Shown here: positions 16,624 to 22,871 of the stretch, piece after piece
Position numbering within the stretch: position 1 is the stretch's first letter
Layout: the number at the start of each line of letters is the position of its first letter
NCBI GenBank assembly: GCA_003451675.1
Contig: DMCY01000095.1
Location: forward strand, 1 to 22,871
Origin: Candidatus Atribacteria bacterium
GTDB lineage: Bacteria; Atribacterota; JS1; SB-45; 34-128
Direction of reading: 5' to 3'
Length of the DNA stretch: 22,871 nt
Program-made: the position numbers and the translations under genes
Notes under the pieces: generated by a model
Seen by the model: the letters and a program-made list of their open reading frames with translations, nothing else
The model's database searches: none
Told to the model about the DNA's origin: nothing

Positions 16624-16822
16624 TAATTAATAAAATTAGTATGATCACAACTTAAAAAGTAAATAAAATAGTAAGGGGCACGATGCATCGTGCCCGCACA
16701 TTTCCCTCCCTCGAAAGGGGGAGGCCCGCATGTTTCTCCATTTTTTTCCTATCAAGAAGAGCAAGTAAAACAAGCCTTACAAAAACTTTCAGAAAAAATA
16801 TGAAAAAAATTTCTAAAAAAAA
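16624..16822. other. Gap after argH with palindromes and a possible coding remnant
   Basis: These bases lie before the gntR promoter. They include a perfect palindrome (16676-16695), a hairpin of CCTCCC with GGGAGG (16705-16723) and, at 16727-16803, a frame that reads as a plausible protein tail (VSPFFSYQEEQVKQALQKL, then three residues and TGA) with no start. A T run follows the second hairpin only after about 15 bases, so I do not call a terminator. Confidence 0.4.
16676..16695. repeat. Perfect 20-base palindrome of the GTAGGGGC family
   Basis: GGGCACGATG (16676-16685) is followed directly by its exact reverse complement. Its ACGATGCATCGT core is also found at 413-424 upstream of pyrK, without the GGGC arms. 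Confidence 0.7.
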
Positions 16823-16882
16823 TTGACTTTTTGAAATCATAGTAGTATATTATAATGTATAAAGTATAAAGTATAATGTATA
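16823..16882 (+). promoter_or_regulatory. Promoter of the GntR gene with a four-fold GTATA array
   Basis: TTGACT (16823-16828) lies 17 bases before TATATT (16846-16851); TATAAT at 16851-16856 is an alternative -10. Directly after it come four GTATA units at 16857, 16864, 16871 and 16878, with an exact 7-base period and AA or AT between them. FCD-type GntR proteins often bind near their own promoters, so the array is a good candidate for autoregulation. The promoter is moderately supported by sequence; the operator role is inferred. Confidence 0.5.
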
Positions 16883-16954
16883 CGCAAAATATGTTATATC
16901 ATTCAAAAGTGCTTAATTTAAAAAAATAATACAAAAATAAGAGGTTATATAAAA

Positions 16955-17641
16955 ATGGATAAACTCTATAAAATAGATGATTATGAGTTATTGAACCAAA
17001 AAGCTTACCGTATATTAAAGATGAAAATTGTTAAAGGAGATATAGAGCAGGGAAGTAAATTATTAGAAAAAAATATCTCGGAAAAATTAGGAGTAAGTCG
17101 AACTCCAGTACGAGAAGCTATACAAAGGTTAGCTGCTGAAGGATTTGTAAAAATGATTCCCAATCAAGGGATGGTGGTGACAAAGATTTCCATTAAAGGT
17201 ATGCAAGAACTTTTACAAATTCGTGGTGTTTTGGATGGATTAGCTGCGCGTCTGGCTGCCCAAGTGATTAAAGAAGAAGAAATTAAAGAATTAGAAAAGT
17301 ATCAAAAACAGATGGAATTTTTTACTAACGAAAATAATCCCTTAGCTTTTAGTGAAATGGATGATAGGTTTCACAAATTAATCTTAAATATTAGTGGGAA
17401 CAGTCGATTGATTCAGATTCGAAAAAATTTAAGCTACCAGAATAAAAGGTATCGAATTAAATCTCTTAGTATCCCAGGCAGACTTAGATATGCTTTAAAA
17501 GAACATCAAGAAATTGTAGAAGCTTTAAAAAGAAAAGATTCAAAACAAGCAGAAAGAGCAATTCAGGAGCATATTGAAAATGGTCTAAAAAATATTTTAG
17601 CACATGAGGTTAGAGGGCAAAATAAAGATAAAGATGTGTGA
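16955..17641 (+). CDS. GntR-family regulator, FCD (FadR/VanR) subfamily
   Basis: A DNA-binding regulator of 228 residues. The N-terminal winged helix-turn-helix spans about 12-75, with the recognition helix SRTPVREAIQRL at 48-59 and the wing IPNQGMVV at 68-75. The C-terminal FCD domain (about 83-215) is all-helical and keeps the likely metal-binding set Asp137, His140, His184 and His206. Such domains usually sense a carboxylate ligand. AGAGG near 16940-16944 supports ATG 16955. The gene precedes the glycyl radical enzyme on the same strand, 260 bases away, so it probably controls that cluster and may sense its substrate or product. The ligand cannot be told from the sequence. Confidence 0.88.
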   Translation: MDKLYKIDDYELLNQKAYRILKMKIVKGDIEQGSKLLEKNISEKLGVSRTPVREAIQRLAAEGFVKMIPNQGMVVTKISIKGMQELLQIRGVLDGLAARLAAQVIKEEEIKELEKYQKQMEFFTNENNPLAFSEMDDRFHKLILNISGNSRLIQIRKNLSYQNKRYRIKSLSIPGRLRYALKEHQEIVEALKRKDSKQAERAIQEHIENGLKNILAHEVRGQNKDKDV

Positions 17642-17701
17642 AGCTAATACAAGCCAGATCAAAGACAAAGTAAAAGAACTATTTTTAATGCCATCCGGGT
17701 G

Positions 17702-17716
17702 CTTGACAATATCAAG
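17702..17716. promoter_or_regulatory. CTTGA-N5-TCAAG dyad before the glycyl radical enzyme
   Basis: CTTGA (17702-17706), five bases, then TCAAG (17712-17716) is a perfect short dyad. It overlaps a consensus -35 hexamer TTGACA (17703-17708). No good -10 lies at 16-18 bases, so a promoter here is not secure. The overlap would suit a regulator site over a promoter element. Confidence 0.35.
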
Positions 17717-17791
17717 TTAATTATTAAGCTAATAAATTGCTAGAGAATTAAGGATATAAATAAAAAGAAAAAAAGAGAAAGGGGGTGATAA

Positions 17792-17820
17792 ATTAATTTT
17801 ATTATTAAAATAAAATTAAT
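17792..17820 (+). other. AT-only 12-bp hairpin in the leader of the glycyl radical enzyme gene
   Basis: ATTAATTTTATT (17792-17803) is complementary to AATAAAATTAAT (17809-17820) around an ATTAA loop. It follows GGGGGTGAT at 17781-17789 and ends about 80 bases before the start codon at 17902. No T run follows, so it is more likely an RNA structure or operator than a terminator. Confidence 0.4.
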
Positions 17821-17901
17821 AAGAATATTGAAAAGGAAGTTTAAAATTTTAAAGATTGTATTTTGAAGAAGAGGTTAAAAAAAAGAAAGGAGTTAAGGAA
17901 A

Positions 17902-20484
17902 ATGTCAAAAATAAAAGAGAAAGAGTATATGTTGGATCCGAAAGAAGTGGGAGTAGAGTTAGATAAGCCTGGGCACCCTACAAGTAAGGGGTGGTCTCTT
18001 GTTACCCCGGAGATGTGGAAGTTCAGGTGGTCTATCGCGGATAAGGTGCAAATACCTGCACCTCAATATTACAGCGACCCCGATGCGTATATAGACATGA
18101 CAAAGTCCCTAGTAATGAAAGAAGTTCTCGATGAGAACCCGAAACTGCCTAAGGCGATTTACTCTGCCACGGTAACTGAGAGGCTTCTCGATAGGCAGAA
18201 TATAAAACTCCGACCATATGAGATGCTCATCGGCATGTTAGCCAATGATGAACATGCCATTTTATTTGATTCAATGAATGAGGCATGGGGTAATATAGGT
18301 GAGGCATTTGAAAAGGTGCCGGAAAAGCTTTGGTATTGGAAAGATGGTAAAAGAGTTCCTATGACCAAAGAAGAGTTTGATGAGATTAAAAATGAGATAG
18401 CTCCCAAATTTAATTGCTCTGTGAGGGTTGAGCCCAGGTTGACTGAAGAAGAGCGGCATATGTATTTTTGTCCTGAAGCCCCAGGAAGATATTGGGAGAC
18501 ATTCGCATCCAATGGCCAGCGTGCCAATCCTGATCATGATTGGTACTTACACCTTGGCTTGAGGAAGCTAATAGAAATGAAGAGGGAGAAGCTGGAGCAA
18601 TATGAGAGAGAACTTGAGCTTGTGGGAAAGGAAGAGACTGCCGATTACAAGAAAGTTGAAGGGCTAAAGGAGAAAATTGACAATGCTAAAGCCGGTATTC
18701 AGGTTGCTGAGGCGGTTGTAAGATGGATAAAAAGACAAGCTGAGGTGGCGAGGAAAGCTGCTCCTCAGATGCCAGATGAGAAGTCAAAAAAGATAGCTGA
18801 GCAGGTAGCGAAGAATTGTGATTGGGTTGCTGAGAATGTGCCCCGTACCTTCTGGGAAGCCTTACAGCTATATTGGTCTGTTTTTTGTGTTTATTACGGT
18901 ATCGAGGCTGTTTGTCACACTGGGGCATTCAAACAGGATAGGAGTTTCTGGCCCTGGTTTGAAAAGGATGTAATAAAGGAGAAAACGCTCGATAGAGTCA
19001 CAGCAGCTGAATTACTGGCTTGTTGGGCAGCTAAGTACCACGAAACATCTGGTTATAGTGGAAGATTTGGCAGTATGGGAAAATCAGGACAGGGAACGAG
19101 AGACTATTCAGTTTGGACGATTGGTGGTCAGGACAAGTATGGCAAGGATGCTACAAATGAGTTAACTCGTTTAATGCTGGATGTTTGGGATGGATATAGA
19201 TTACATTTCCCTGACCTTAAGTTCAGGTGGTTCCCCGGAACTAAAAGAGATGATCTTAAAAGGGTTTGCGAGGTAGCCAGGACAGGATTGGGGCTTCCTT
19301 CTCTGAGGAATGACCTGACTGCCATACCGAGTCTTCTGGATATGTATCCTGGGGAGTTAACTTTAGAACAGGCAAGAGAGTGGGGAATTATAGGATGCAA
19401 TACACCGGGAAGCACTATTGAGTCTAAAGGAGTTGTCAGACGAGATGTAGCTTATCCGGAGATTGAAAAGTCGGTTGAATTTACACTGTTTAATGGTAGA
19501 GACCCGGAGCCCGGTTTTGAGTGGGTTAAGTCGGTTGAGACCGGAGATCCCACTAAGTTTAAGGACTTTGAGGAATTTTATCAGGCCTGGCTTAAACAGT
19601 ATGAATGGATTATAACTAAAGAGAACTATTTCCGAAATATGCATCTTGAGGAAATGGAAAATATAATCCGAAGACCATTTGTCAGCCTGTTGTATGAATC
19701 CTGTATGGAATCAGGTTTGGACGCGCTTAATGATCCTACCATAGCAAGATATAGCTTCCAGAGTATGGTGGGTTGGGTGGATGTAATAGATTGCCTTATC
19801 GGGGTGAAATATTGGATTTACGATAAGAAGAAATATACCATGGAGCAGCTTCTAAAGGCATTAAAGGCTGACTGGGAAGGTTATGAGGATATGAGGCAGG
19901 ATTTCAGAAATGCCCCTAAGTTTGGTAATGATGATGATTATGCCGATGAAGTAATGGTGAAGGCAACCAATGATACTTACTGGATACACAGGACAAAGAC
20001 CAAGGATAGAAAAGGTTATCCTATTTTCCCCAATCAGCTTCCTATAAGCAGAGTGTGGCAGTCTGCCCCCTATATGGGTGCCGGTCCTAATGGGAGGAAA
20101 CGTGGTGATCAAATGTGTGATGGAGGGATTAATCCTCATCCCGAATTTGATAAGTCCGGCCCCTGGGCAAGACTTAGATCTGCTCTAAAAGTGGATCAGG
20201 CTAAACAGAGAGCATATATCTACAATCAAAGGCTTGATTATGGTTCACTAGAAGGTGATGCTGGTCTGGATAAATTTACTGATTTTTGCCAAACTGCCCT
20301 GCAAGAAGGCCAGAACCAGGTGCAATTTAACTTTGTTTCAAATAAGATGTTGAAAGATGCCCAGAAGCATCCAGAGAAATATCCTTATCTTACCGTGAGG
20401 GTATCCGGCTACAACGCTTTCTTCACTGGTTTGCCTAAATTTGTGCAGGAAGCAGTGATATCTCGAGTAGAGCAAAAGCTCTAA
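17902..20484 (+). CDS. Glycyl radical enzyme of unknown substrate
   Basis: An 860-residue member of the pyruvate formate-lyase/arylacetate decarboxylase/dehydratase superfamily. The start is ATG 17902, with AAGGAG at 17887-17892; an in-frame TTG at 17863 lacks such a site. The C-terminal glycyl radical loop is RVSGYNAFF, with Gly836 as the radical residue. The thiyl cysteine is Cys499 in IIGCNTPGST. Also typical are WTIGGQ at 405-410, DATNELTRLMLDV at 416-428 and PKFGNDDD at 672-679. Residues 222-290 form a long charged helical region. The active-site loop has Thr at Cys+2, where glycerol/propanediol dehydratases, choline lyase and hydroxyphenylacetate decarboxylase have Glu, and it is not the Cys-Cys pair of pyruvate formate-lyase. 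The reaction therefore cannot be named. No small decarboxylase subunit or microcompartment gene is nearby. The activating enzyme follows. Confidence 0.92.
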   Translation: MSKIKEKEYMLDPKEVGVELDKPGHPTSKGWSLVTPEMWKFRWSIADKVQIPAPQYYSDPDAYIDMTKSLVMKEVLDENPKLPKAIYSATVTERLLDRQNIKLRPYEMLIGMLANDEHAILFDSMNEAWGNIGEAFEKVPEKLWYWKDGKRVPMTKEEFDEIKNEIAPKFNCSVRVEPRLTEEERHMYFCPEAPGRYWETFASNGQRANPDHDWYLHLGLRKLIEMKREKLEQYERELELVGKEETADYKKVEGLKEKIDNAKAGIQVAEAVVRWIKRQAEVARKAAPQMPDEKSKKIAEQVAKNCDWVAENVPRTFWEALQLYWSVFCVYYGIEAVCHTGAFKQDRSFWPWFEKDVIKEKTLDRVTAAELLACWAAKYHETSGYSGRFGSMGKSGQGTRDYSVWTIGGQDKYGKDATNELTRLMLDVWDGYRLHFPDLKFRWFPGTKRDDLKRVCEVARTGLGLPSLRNDLTAIPSLLDMYPGELTLEQAREWGIIGCNTPGSTIESKGVVRRDVAYPEIEKSVEFTLFNGRDPEPGFEWVKSVETGDPTKFKDFEEFYQAWLKQYEWIITKENYFRNMHLEEMENIIRRPFVSLLYESCMESGLDALNDPTIARYSFQSMVGWVDVIDCLIGVKYWIYDKKKYTMEQLLKALKADWEGYEDMRQDFRNAPKFGNDDDYADEVMVKATNDTYWIHRTKTKDRKGYPIFPNQLPISRVWQSAPYMGAGPNGRKRGDQMCDGGINPHPEFDKSGPWARLRSALKVDQAKQRAYIYNQRLDYGSLEGDAGLDKFTDFCQTALQEGQNQVQFNFVSNKMLKDAQKHPEKYPYLTVRVSGYNAFFTGLPKFVQEAVISRVEQKL

Positions 20485-20503
20485 AGGGAATACATATATT
20501 AAT

Positions 20504-20554
20504 ATATTAAGAGAGGGAGAAACAAAACAGCACTTGTCCCCCCTCTCTTAATAT
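20504..20554 (+). other. Strong hairpin between the radical enzyme and its activase
   Basis: ATATTAAGAGAGGG (20504-20517) pairs perfectly with CCCTCTCTTAATAT (20541-20554) around a 23-base loop. It ends two bases before AAAGGAG, the activase ribosome site, and no T run follows. It is probably an mRNA 3'-end stabiliser or processing site, or a partial stop that keeps activase below enzyme levels. Confidence 0.6.
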
Positions 20555-20570
20555 TAAAAGGAGAAAGTTT

Positions 20571-21494
20571 ATGTCAGTAAAAGCAATAATTAAGGCTGTG
20601 GATGAGTACGCAGTCCATGATGGCCCAGGCGCAAGGGCACTTGTGTTTTTAAAGGGTTGTACTCTGCAGTGCAAATGGTGTCAAAACCCTGAGCTTATAA
20701 AGTTTGAGCCCCAGATATGGTTTCATAAGGCGCTTTGTAAAGGATGTGGTAAATGCAGAGATGTGTGTCCTGTTGATGCCATCAATTTAGAAGAGGATAT
20801 TAAAAGAATTGATAAGGAAAAATGTTTAGGTGTTGAGTGTAGTAAATGTGTAGAAGTTTGTCCACATAACGCTTTACAGGTAGTTGGTTATGAGATTACC
20901 GCTGAAGAACTTTGGAGAGAGTTAGCAAAATATAAGTGTTTTTATCAGGGTTCCGGGGGTGGAATAACACTTACTGGAGGAGACCCATTGCACTTGCCGG
21001 ATTTCTCGGCCGAGGTACTTGAGCTTTGCAAAAAGGACAATATACATACGGCAATTGAAACATCTTTGTATGGTAGTTATAAAAATCTGTGGAAAATAGC
21101 CGAACATTGTGACCTTATTTTAACTGATATCAAGCACATGGATAGCGAAAAGCATAAAGAAGGGACAGGTGTGCCCAACGAATTAATTCTGGAAAATTTT
21201 AAAAGGCTTAATGAAGATTTTAGAGGCGAAATTGTAGTGCGAGTGCCATTGATCCCCGGGTACAATGATGATGAAGAGAACATTTGCAAAACAGCGGAAT
21301 TTATTGCTCCACTGGAGCGAATAAAAGGAATAGATTTATTGCCCTTTAATGTTTTCCCTATAGCAAAGTATGAGGCACTTGGTATAAATTGGGTATATAA
21401 GGGAGTTCAAAAACAATCAGATGAACATTTAAATAGGCTTTATGAGATAGTAAAATCTTACAAAACACACTGTACAATAGGGGGAATGTGGTAG
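20571..21494 (+). CDS. Glycyl radical enzyme activating enzyme (radical SAM)
   Basis: This enzyme cleaves S-adenosylmethionine at a [4Fe-4S] cluster to generate the glycyl radical on the upstream partner. Of 307 residues, the N-terminal motif HDGPGARALVFLKGC is followed by the cluster cysteines Cys30, Cys34 and Cys37 (CTLQCKWC). An inserted ferredoxin-like segment supplies two further clusters: Cys56, Cys59, Cys62, Cys66 and Cys85, Cys90, Cys93, Cys97. Two auxiliary clusters are typical of activases for dehydratases, decarboxylases and succinate synthases, and absent from pyruvate formate-lyase activase. GGGITLTGGDPL at about 128-139 is the SAM-contact region. AAGGAG at 20557-20562 supports ATG 20571. 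The 3' end overlaps the next gene. Confidence 0.94.
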   Translation: MSVKAIIKAVDEYAVHDGPGARALVFLKGCTLQCKWCQNPELIKFEPQIWFHKALCKGCGKCRDVCPVDAINLEEDIKRIDKEKCLGVECSKCVEVCPHNALQVVGYEITAEELWRELAKYKCFYQGSGGGITLTGGDPLHLPDFSAEVLELCKKDNIHTAIETSLYGSYKNLWKIAEHCDLILTDIKHMDSEKHKEGTGVPNELILENFKRLNEDFRGEIVVRVPLIPGYNDDEENICKTAEFIAPLERIKGIDLLPFNVFPIAKYEALGINWVYKGVQKQSDEHLNRLYEIVKSYKTHCTIGGMW

Positions 21495-22114
21495 TTTTGT
21501 CTAATAAAGAAGTATTAAAAAATAACATACTCGATATTGAGATGAACATGCTTCAAGAAGTTCCAGTCAAACTACGTGCTGCATGCCAGGATGATTTGAA
21601 AACCTTCTTCCTTATGCGAGGAGCTCAATATGTGGGTTGGTCGTATGAGACACTTCAAAGCTATTACAACGATCTTCTTAATGCTGAGAGGGAAGGTAAA
21701 AATTTGATGACCTTGAAGTATGCCCGTATGGATAATTTGATTGAATGTTTGAATCTTGACCCGCTCGTTGAGCAGATTGTAGATGTCCAATTCCAATGGC
21801 AAAAGGAGTTGGCTGGTAAATATCCAGGCCTTACTTCCCAGGTGGGAAGGCCATTAGAGGGAACAGTAGAACCTACAATGAATGGTTCAGTATATTTTAA
21901 AAATTATTTAAGGTCAGAGCTTGAGACCTACTCCTCTGCGACTTTAAAGTTGCTTTACCGCGATGTTCTAACCTACAAGGAGAAGGGATCTAACATGGTA
22001 ATGGATATTTATTTAAATATGGTGACTGATTTGGGATTTCGTTCATTAGAAGAAGCCGAGAAACTGGCTCAAAAAGCAGCCCAATATAAACGTACCCAAA
22101 TAAGTGAAAATTAA
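21488..22114 (+). CDS. DUF4125 family protein, partner of the glycyl radical enzyme cluster
   Basis: I recognise this as DUF4125 by its pattern: an N-terminal helix NKEVLKNNILDIEMNM, then CQDDLKTFFLMRGAQY and W.YETL..Y..DL..AEREGKNLMTLKYARM, and later a GRP loop, YLRSELETYS and GFRSLEEAEK near the end. The family has no known function that I can cite. The protein is soluble, about 208 residues, without signal peptide or membrane segment. GTG 21488 overlaps the activase stop by seven bases, while TTG 21497 is an alternative with better distance from GGGGG at 21480-21484. Either way, translation is probably coupled to the activase, which points to a role in assembly, activation or repair of the radical enzyme; that role is inference. 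Confidence 0.8.
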   Translation: MVVLSNKEVLKNNILDIEMNMLQEVPVKLRAACQDDLKTFFLMRGAQYVGWSYETLQSYYNDLLNAEREGKNLMTLKYARMDNLIECLNLDPLVEQIVDVQFQWQKELAGKYPGLTSQVGRPLEGTVEPTMNGSVYFKNYLRSELETYSSATLKLLYRDVLTYKEKGSNMVMDIYLNMVTDLGFRSLEEAEKLAQKAAQYKRTQISEN

Positions 22115-22116
22115 AT

Positions 22117-22245
22117 ATGAAAATTGAATGCTATATAAAAGAGCAAAAAATATTTTTAGTTCCATTTGTTCTGGGATAATTTATTACAAGAGGAACTTAT
22201 CATCATGGAGCCCATTCTGATGGTGTTACCATCTATATTGAGTAG
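22117..22245 (+). pseudogene. Possible gene remnant with an internal stop
   Basis: A frame starts at ATG 22117, two bases after the DUF4125 stop. It reads 20 codons to TAA (22177-22179) and continues in the same frame for 21 more codons, including RGTYHHGAHSDGVTIYIE, to TAG at 22243. The second part looks protein-like. I do not recognise the family. It may be the start of a fourth gene of the cluster that was broken, possibly when the IS element arrived. Confidence 0.3.
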
Positions 22246-22504
22246 TTAGAAATGCTTTAGCCTTGTACCCCTAATCTCTTCTTGAATAAGGTCAATACTG
22301 TGTTCTTGGTTGTATCCGTCTAACACTGCTCTAAAAATTGGTAAAGCTATTTTTAGATACTGGTTATTCTGAAAAGCCGGTAGTATATATAGCATATTAA
22401 TGGTGGACATTAAACGTTTTTGTAAGAGTAAGATATGGATACTTTTTGGGTTGTGACTACAATAACTACTATAGAAAATCTAAAAAGGTAAAATGAAAGC
22501 CAGA

Positions 22505-22565
22505 TGCACCTCAGGTAAGGTGGTAAAATAGGGGAAGATAAACCCTAAACCCATAAGGAGGTGCA
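22505..22565 (+). promoter_or_regulatory. Hairpin hiding the transposase ribosome site, within the IS110 left end
   Basis: TGCACCTC (22505-22512) is exactly complementary to GAGGTGCA (22558-22565), which contains most of the AAGGAGGTG ribosome site of the transposase. Inside it, AGGG (22530-22533) can pair with CCCT (22542-22545). The fold could limit translation. It may also be part of a bridge RNA, which IS110-group elements encode upstream of the transposase. Confidence 0.45.
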
Positions 22566-22567
22566 AG

Positions 22568-22871
22568 ATGTATTCTATAGGTATAGACGCCCATAAGAGG
22601 TATTCACAAATAACTATTATGCAGGAGAACGGAAAGATAGTTAACCGGTATAAGGTAAATAATGATCGAAAGAGTATAAAAAGAGCCTTAAGTCGTTATA
22701 GCCAAGAGGGAGCCAAGGCTGTTCTGGAATCAGGCTGTAATTGGGGACTAATTTACGATATGGGAAGTGATGGTAATTTAGAAGGAAAAGGGGCCCATCC
22801 CTTAAAGGAAAAGGGCCTAGCCGAGGACAAGATAAAGACCGATCAAAATTCGGGTGATATCCTAACCACTG
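22568..22871 (+). CDS. IS110-family transposase, N-terminal part (runs off the window)
   Basis: The first 101 codons of a DEDD (RuvC-like) transposase are visible. The start MYSIGIDAHKRY gives the first acidic residue Asp7 in the typical GIDAHK. VLESGCNWGLIYD supplies Glu54, and HPLKEKGLAEDKIKTD supplies Asp92. The family pattern continues KTDxxD, but here it reads KTDQNSGD: the fourth acid, expected at 95, is Ser, with an Asp two residues later. The element may be inactive or use the shifted Asp. AAGGAGGTG at 22555-22563 is a very strong ribosome site for ATG 22568. The C-terminal serine-containing Tnp domain is beyond the window. Confidence 0.88.
   Translation, partial: MYSIGIDAHKRYSQITIMQENGKIVNRYKVNNDRKSIKRALSRYSQEGAKAVLESGCNWGLIYDMGSDGNLEGKGAHPLKEKGLAEDKIKTDQNSGDILTT

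Larger units (their letters stand above)
22115..22567. other. Gap before the IS110 transposase
   Basis: The 453 bases contain a broken plus-strand reading frame (22117-22245), a 54-codon minus-strand frame (22410 to 22246) of unknown status, and the non-coding left end of the IS110 element nearer 22568. The left boundary of the element cannot be seen without a second copy. IS110 elements have no long terminal inverted repeats and often encode a bridge RNA in this position. Confidence 0.45.

Noticed and set aside
268..16695. CRISPR array
   Set aside because: The repeated palindromes are kilobases apart, differ internally and have no regular spacers or cas genes.
16705..16747. Intrinsic terminator after argH
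   Set aside because: The CCTCCC/GGGAGG hairpin is followed by a T run only after about 15 bases, so it does not meet the usual form.
17863..17901. Glycyl radical enzyme start at TTG 17863
   Set aside because: It would add a lysine/arginine-rich lead of thirteen residues without a ribosome site; AAGGAG at 17887 points to ATG 17902.
18159..18527. 122-codon minus-strand frame inside the glycyl radical enzyme gene
   Set aside because: It is a shadow of a clearly conserved coding frame, with no ribosome site or recognisable domain.
17902..20484. Naming the radical enzyme as pyruvate formate-lyase, hydroxyphenylacetate decarboxylase or benzylsuccinate synthase
   Set aside because: No Cys-Cys pair, no Cys-x-Glu and no small accessory subunit genes; the motifs do not support a specific substrate.

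Overview
This window looks like chromosome from a low-GC anaerobic bacterium. Anaerobic life is suggested by the NAD-linked dihydroorotate dehydrogenase pair (PyrK/PyrD type 1B) and an oxygen-sensitive glycyl radical enzyme. A T-box leader controlled by tRNA-Arg fits a Firmicutes-like or candidate-phylum lineage (Atribacterota is one possibility), but the sequence alone does not settle the taxon. All full-length genes read rightward. Many gaps hold short GC-rich palindromes of one family, in contrast to the AT-rich spacers around them.

Layout: (1) 1-254, the 3' end of a group II intron (domains V and VI). (2) 255-522, a spacer with palindromic repeats. (3) 523-3594, a tight pyrimidine operon pyrK-pyrD-pyrF-pyrE. 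(4) 3652-7919, carA-carB, whose proteins resemble the eukaryotic CAD/CPS-II type more than ordinary bacterial CarAB. They are followed at 7940-8125 by a decayed second copy of the last 62 codons of pyrE, so carAB sits between two copies of the pyrE tail. (5) 8177-8568, a consensus promoter and a T-box leader with an AGA (Arg) specifier and two successive antiterminator/terminator platforms. (6) 8598-16623, arginine genes argC-argJ-argB-argD-argG-argH, with repeat-filled gaps at C/J, J/B and G/H. (7) 16823-22114, an apparently separate catabolic or fermentative unit: a GntR/FCD regulator, a glycyl radical enzyme of unknown substrate, its activating enzyme and a DUF4125 protein. (8) 22115-22871, gene remnants and the start of an IS110-family transposase.

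How the genes fit together: CarAB makes carbamoyl phosphate, which feeds both UMP and arginine synthesis, and here it lies between the two pathways. The pyr genes supply dihydroorotate oxidation, PRPP transfer and decarboxylation (pyrB and pyrC are not in the window). The arg genes cover acetylated ornithine synthesis plus argininosuccinate synthesis and cleavage (argF is not in the window). Arginine supply is probably sensed twice: as uncharged tRNA-Arg by the T-box and as free arginine by ArgB, which has the N-terminal extension of arginine-sensitive kinases.

The best candidate for an undescribed system is the GntR-GRE-activase-DUF4125 cluster. The enzyme has the complete radical machinery but a Gly-Cys-Asn-Thr-Pro-Gly active-site loop, without the Cys-x-Glu of glycyl radical dehydratases, C-N lyases and arylacetate decarboxylases. 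Also notable are the CAD-like carAB cassette between pyrE tails and the duplicated T-box expression platform.
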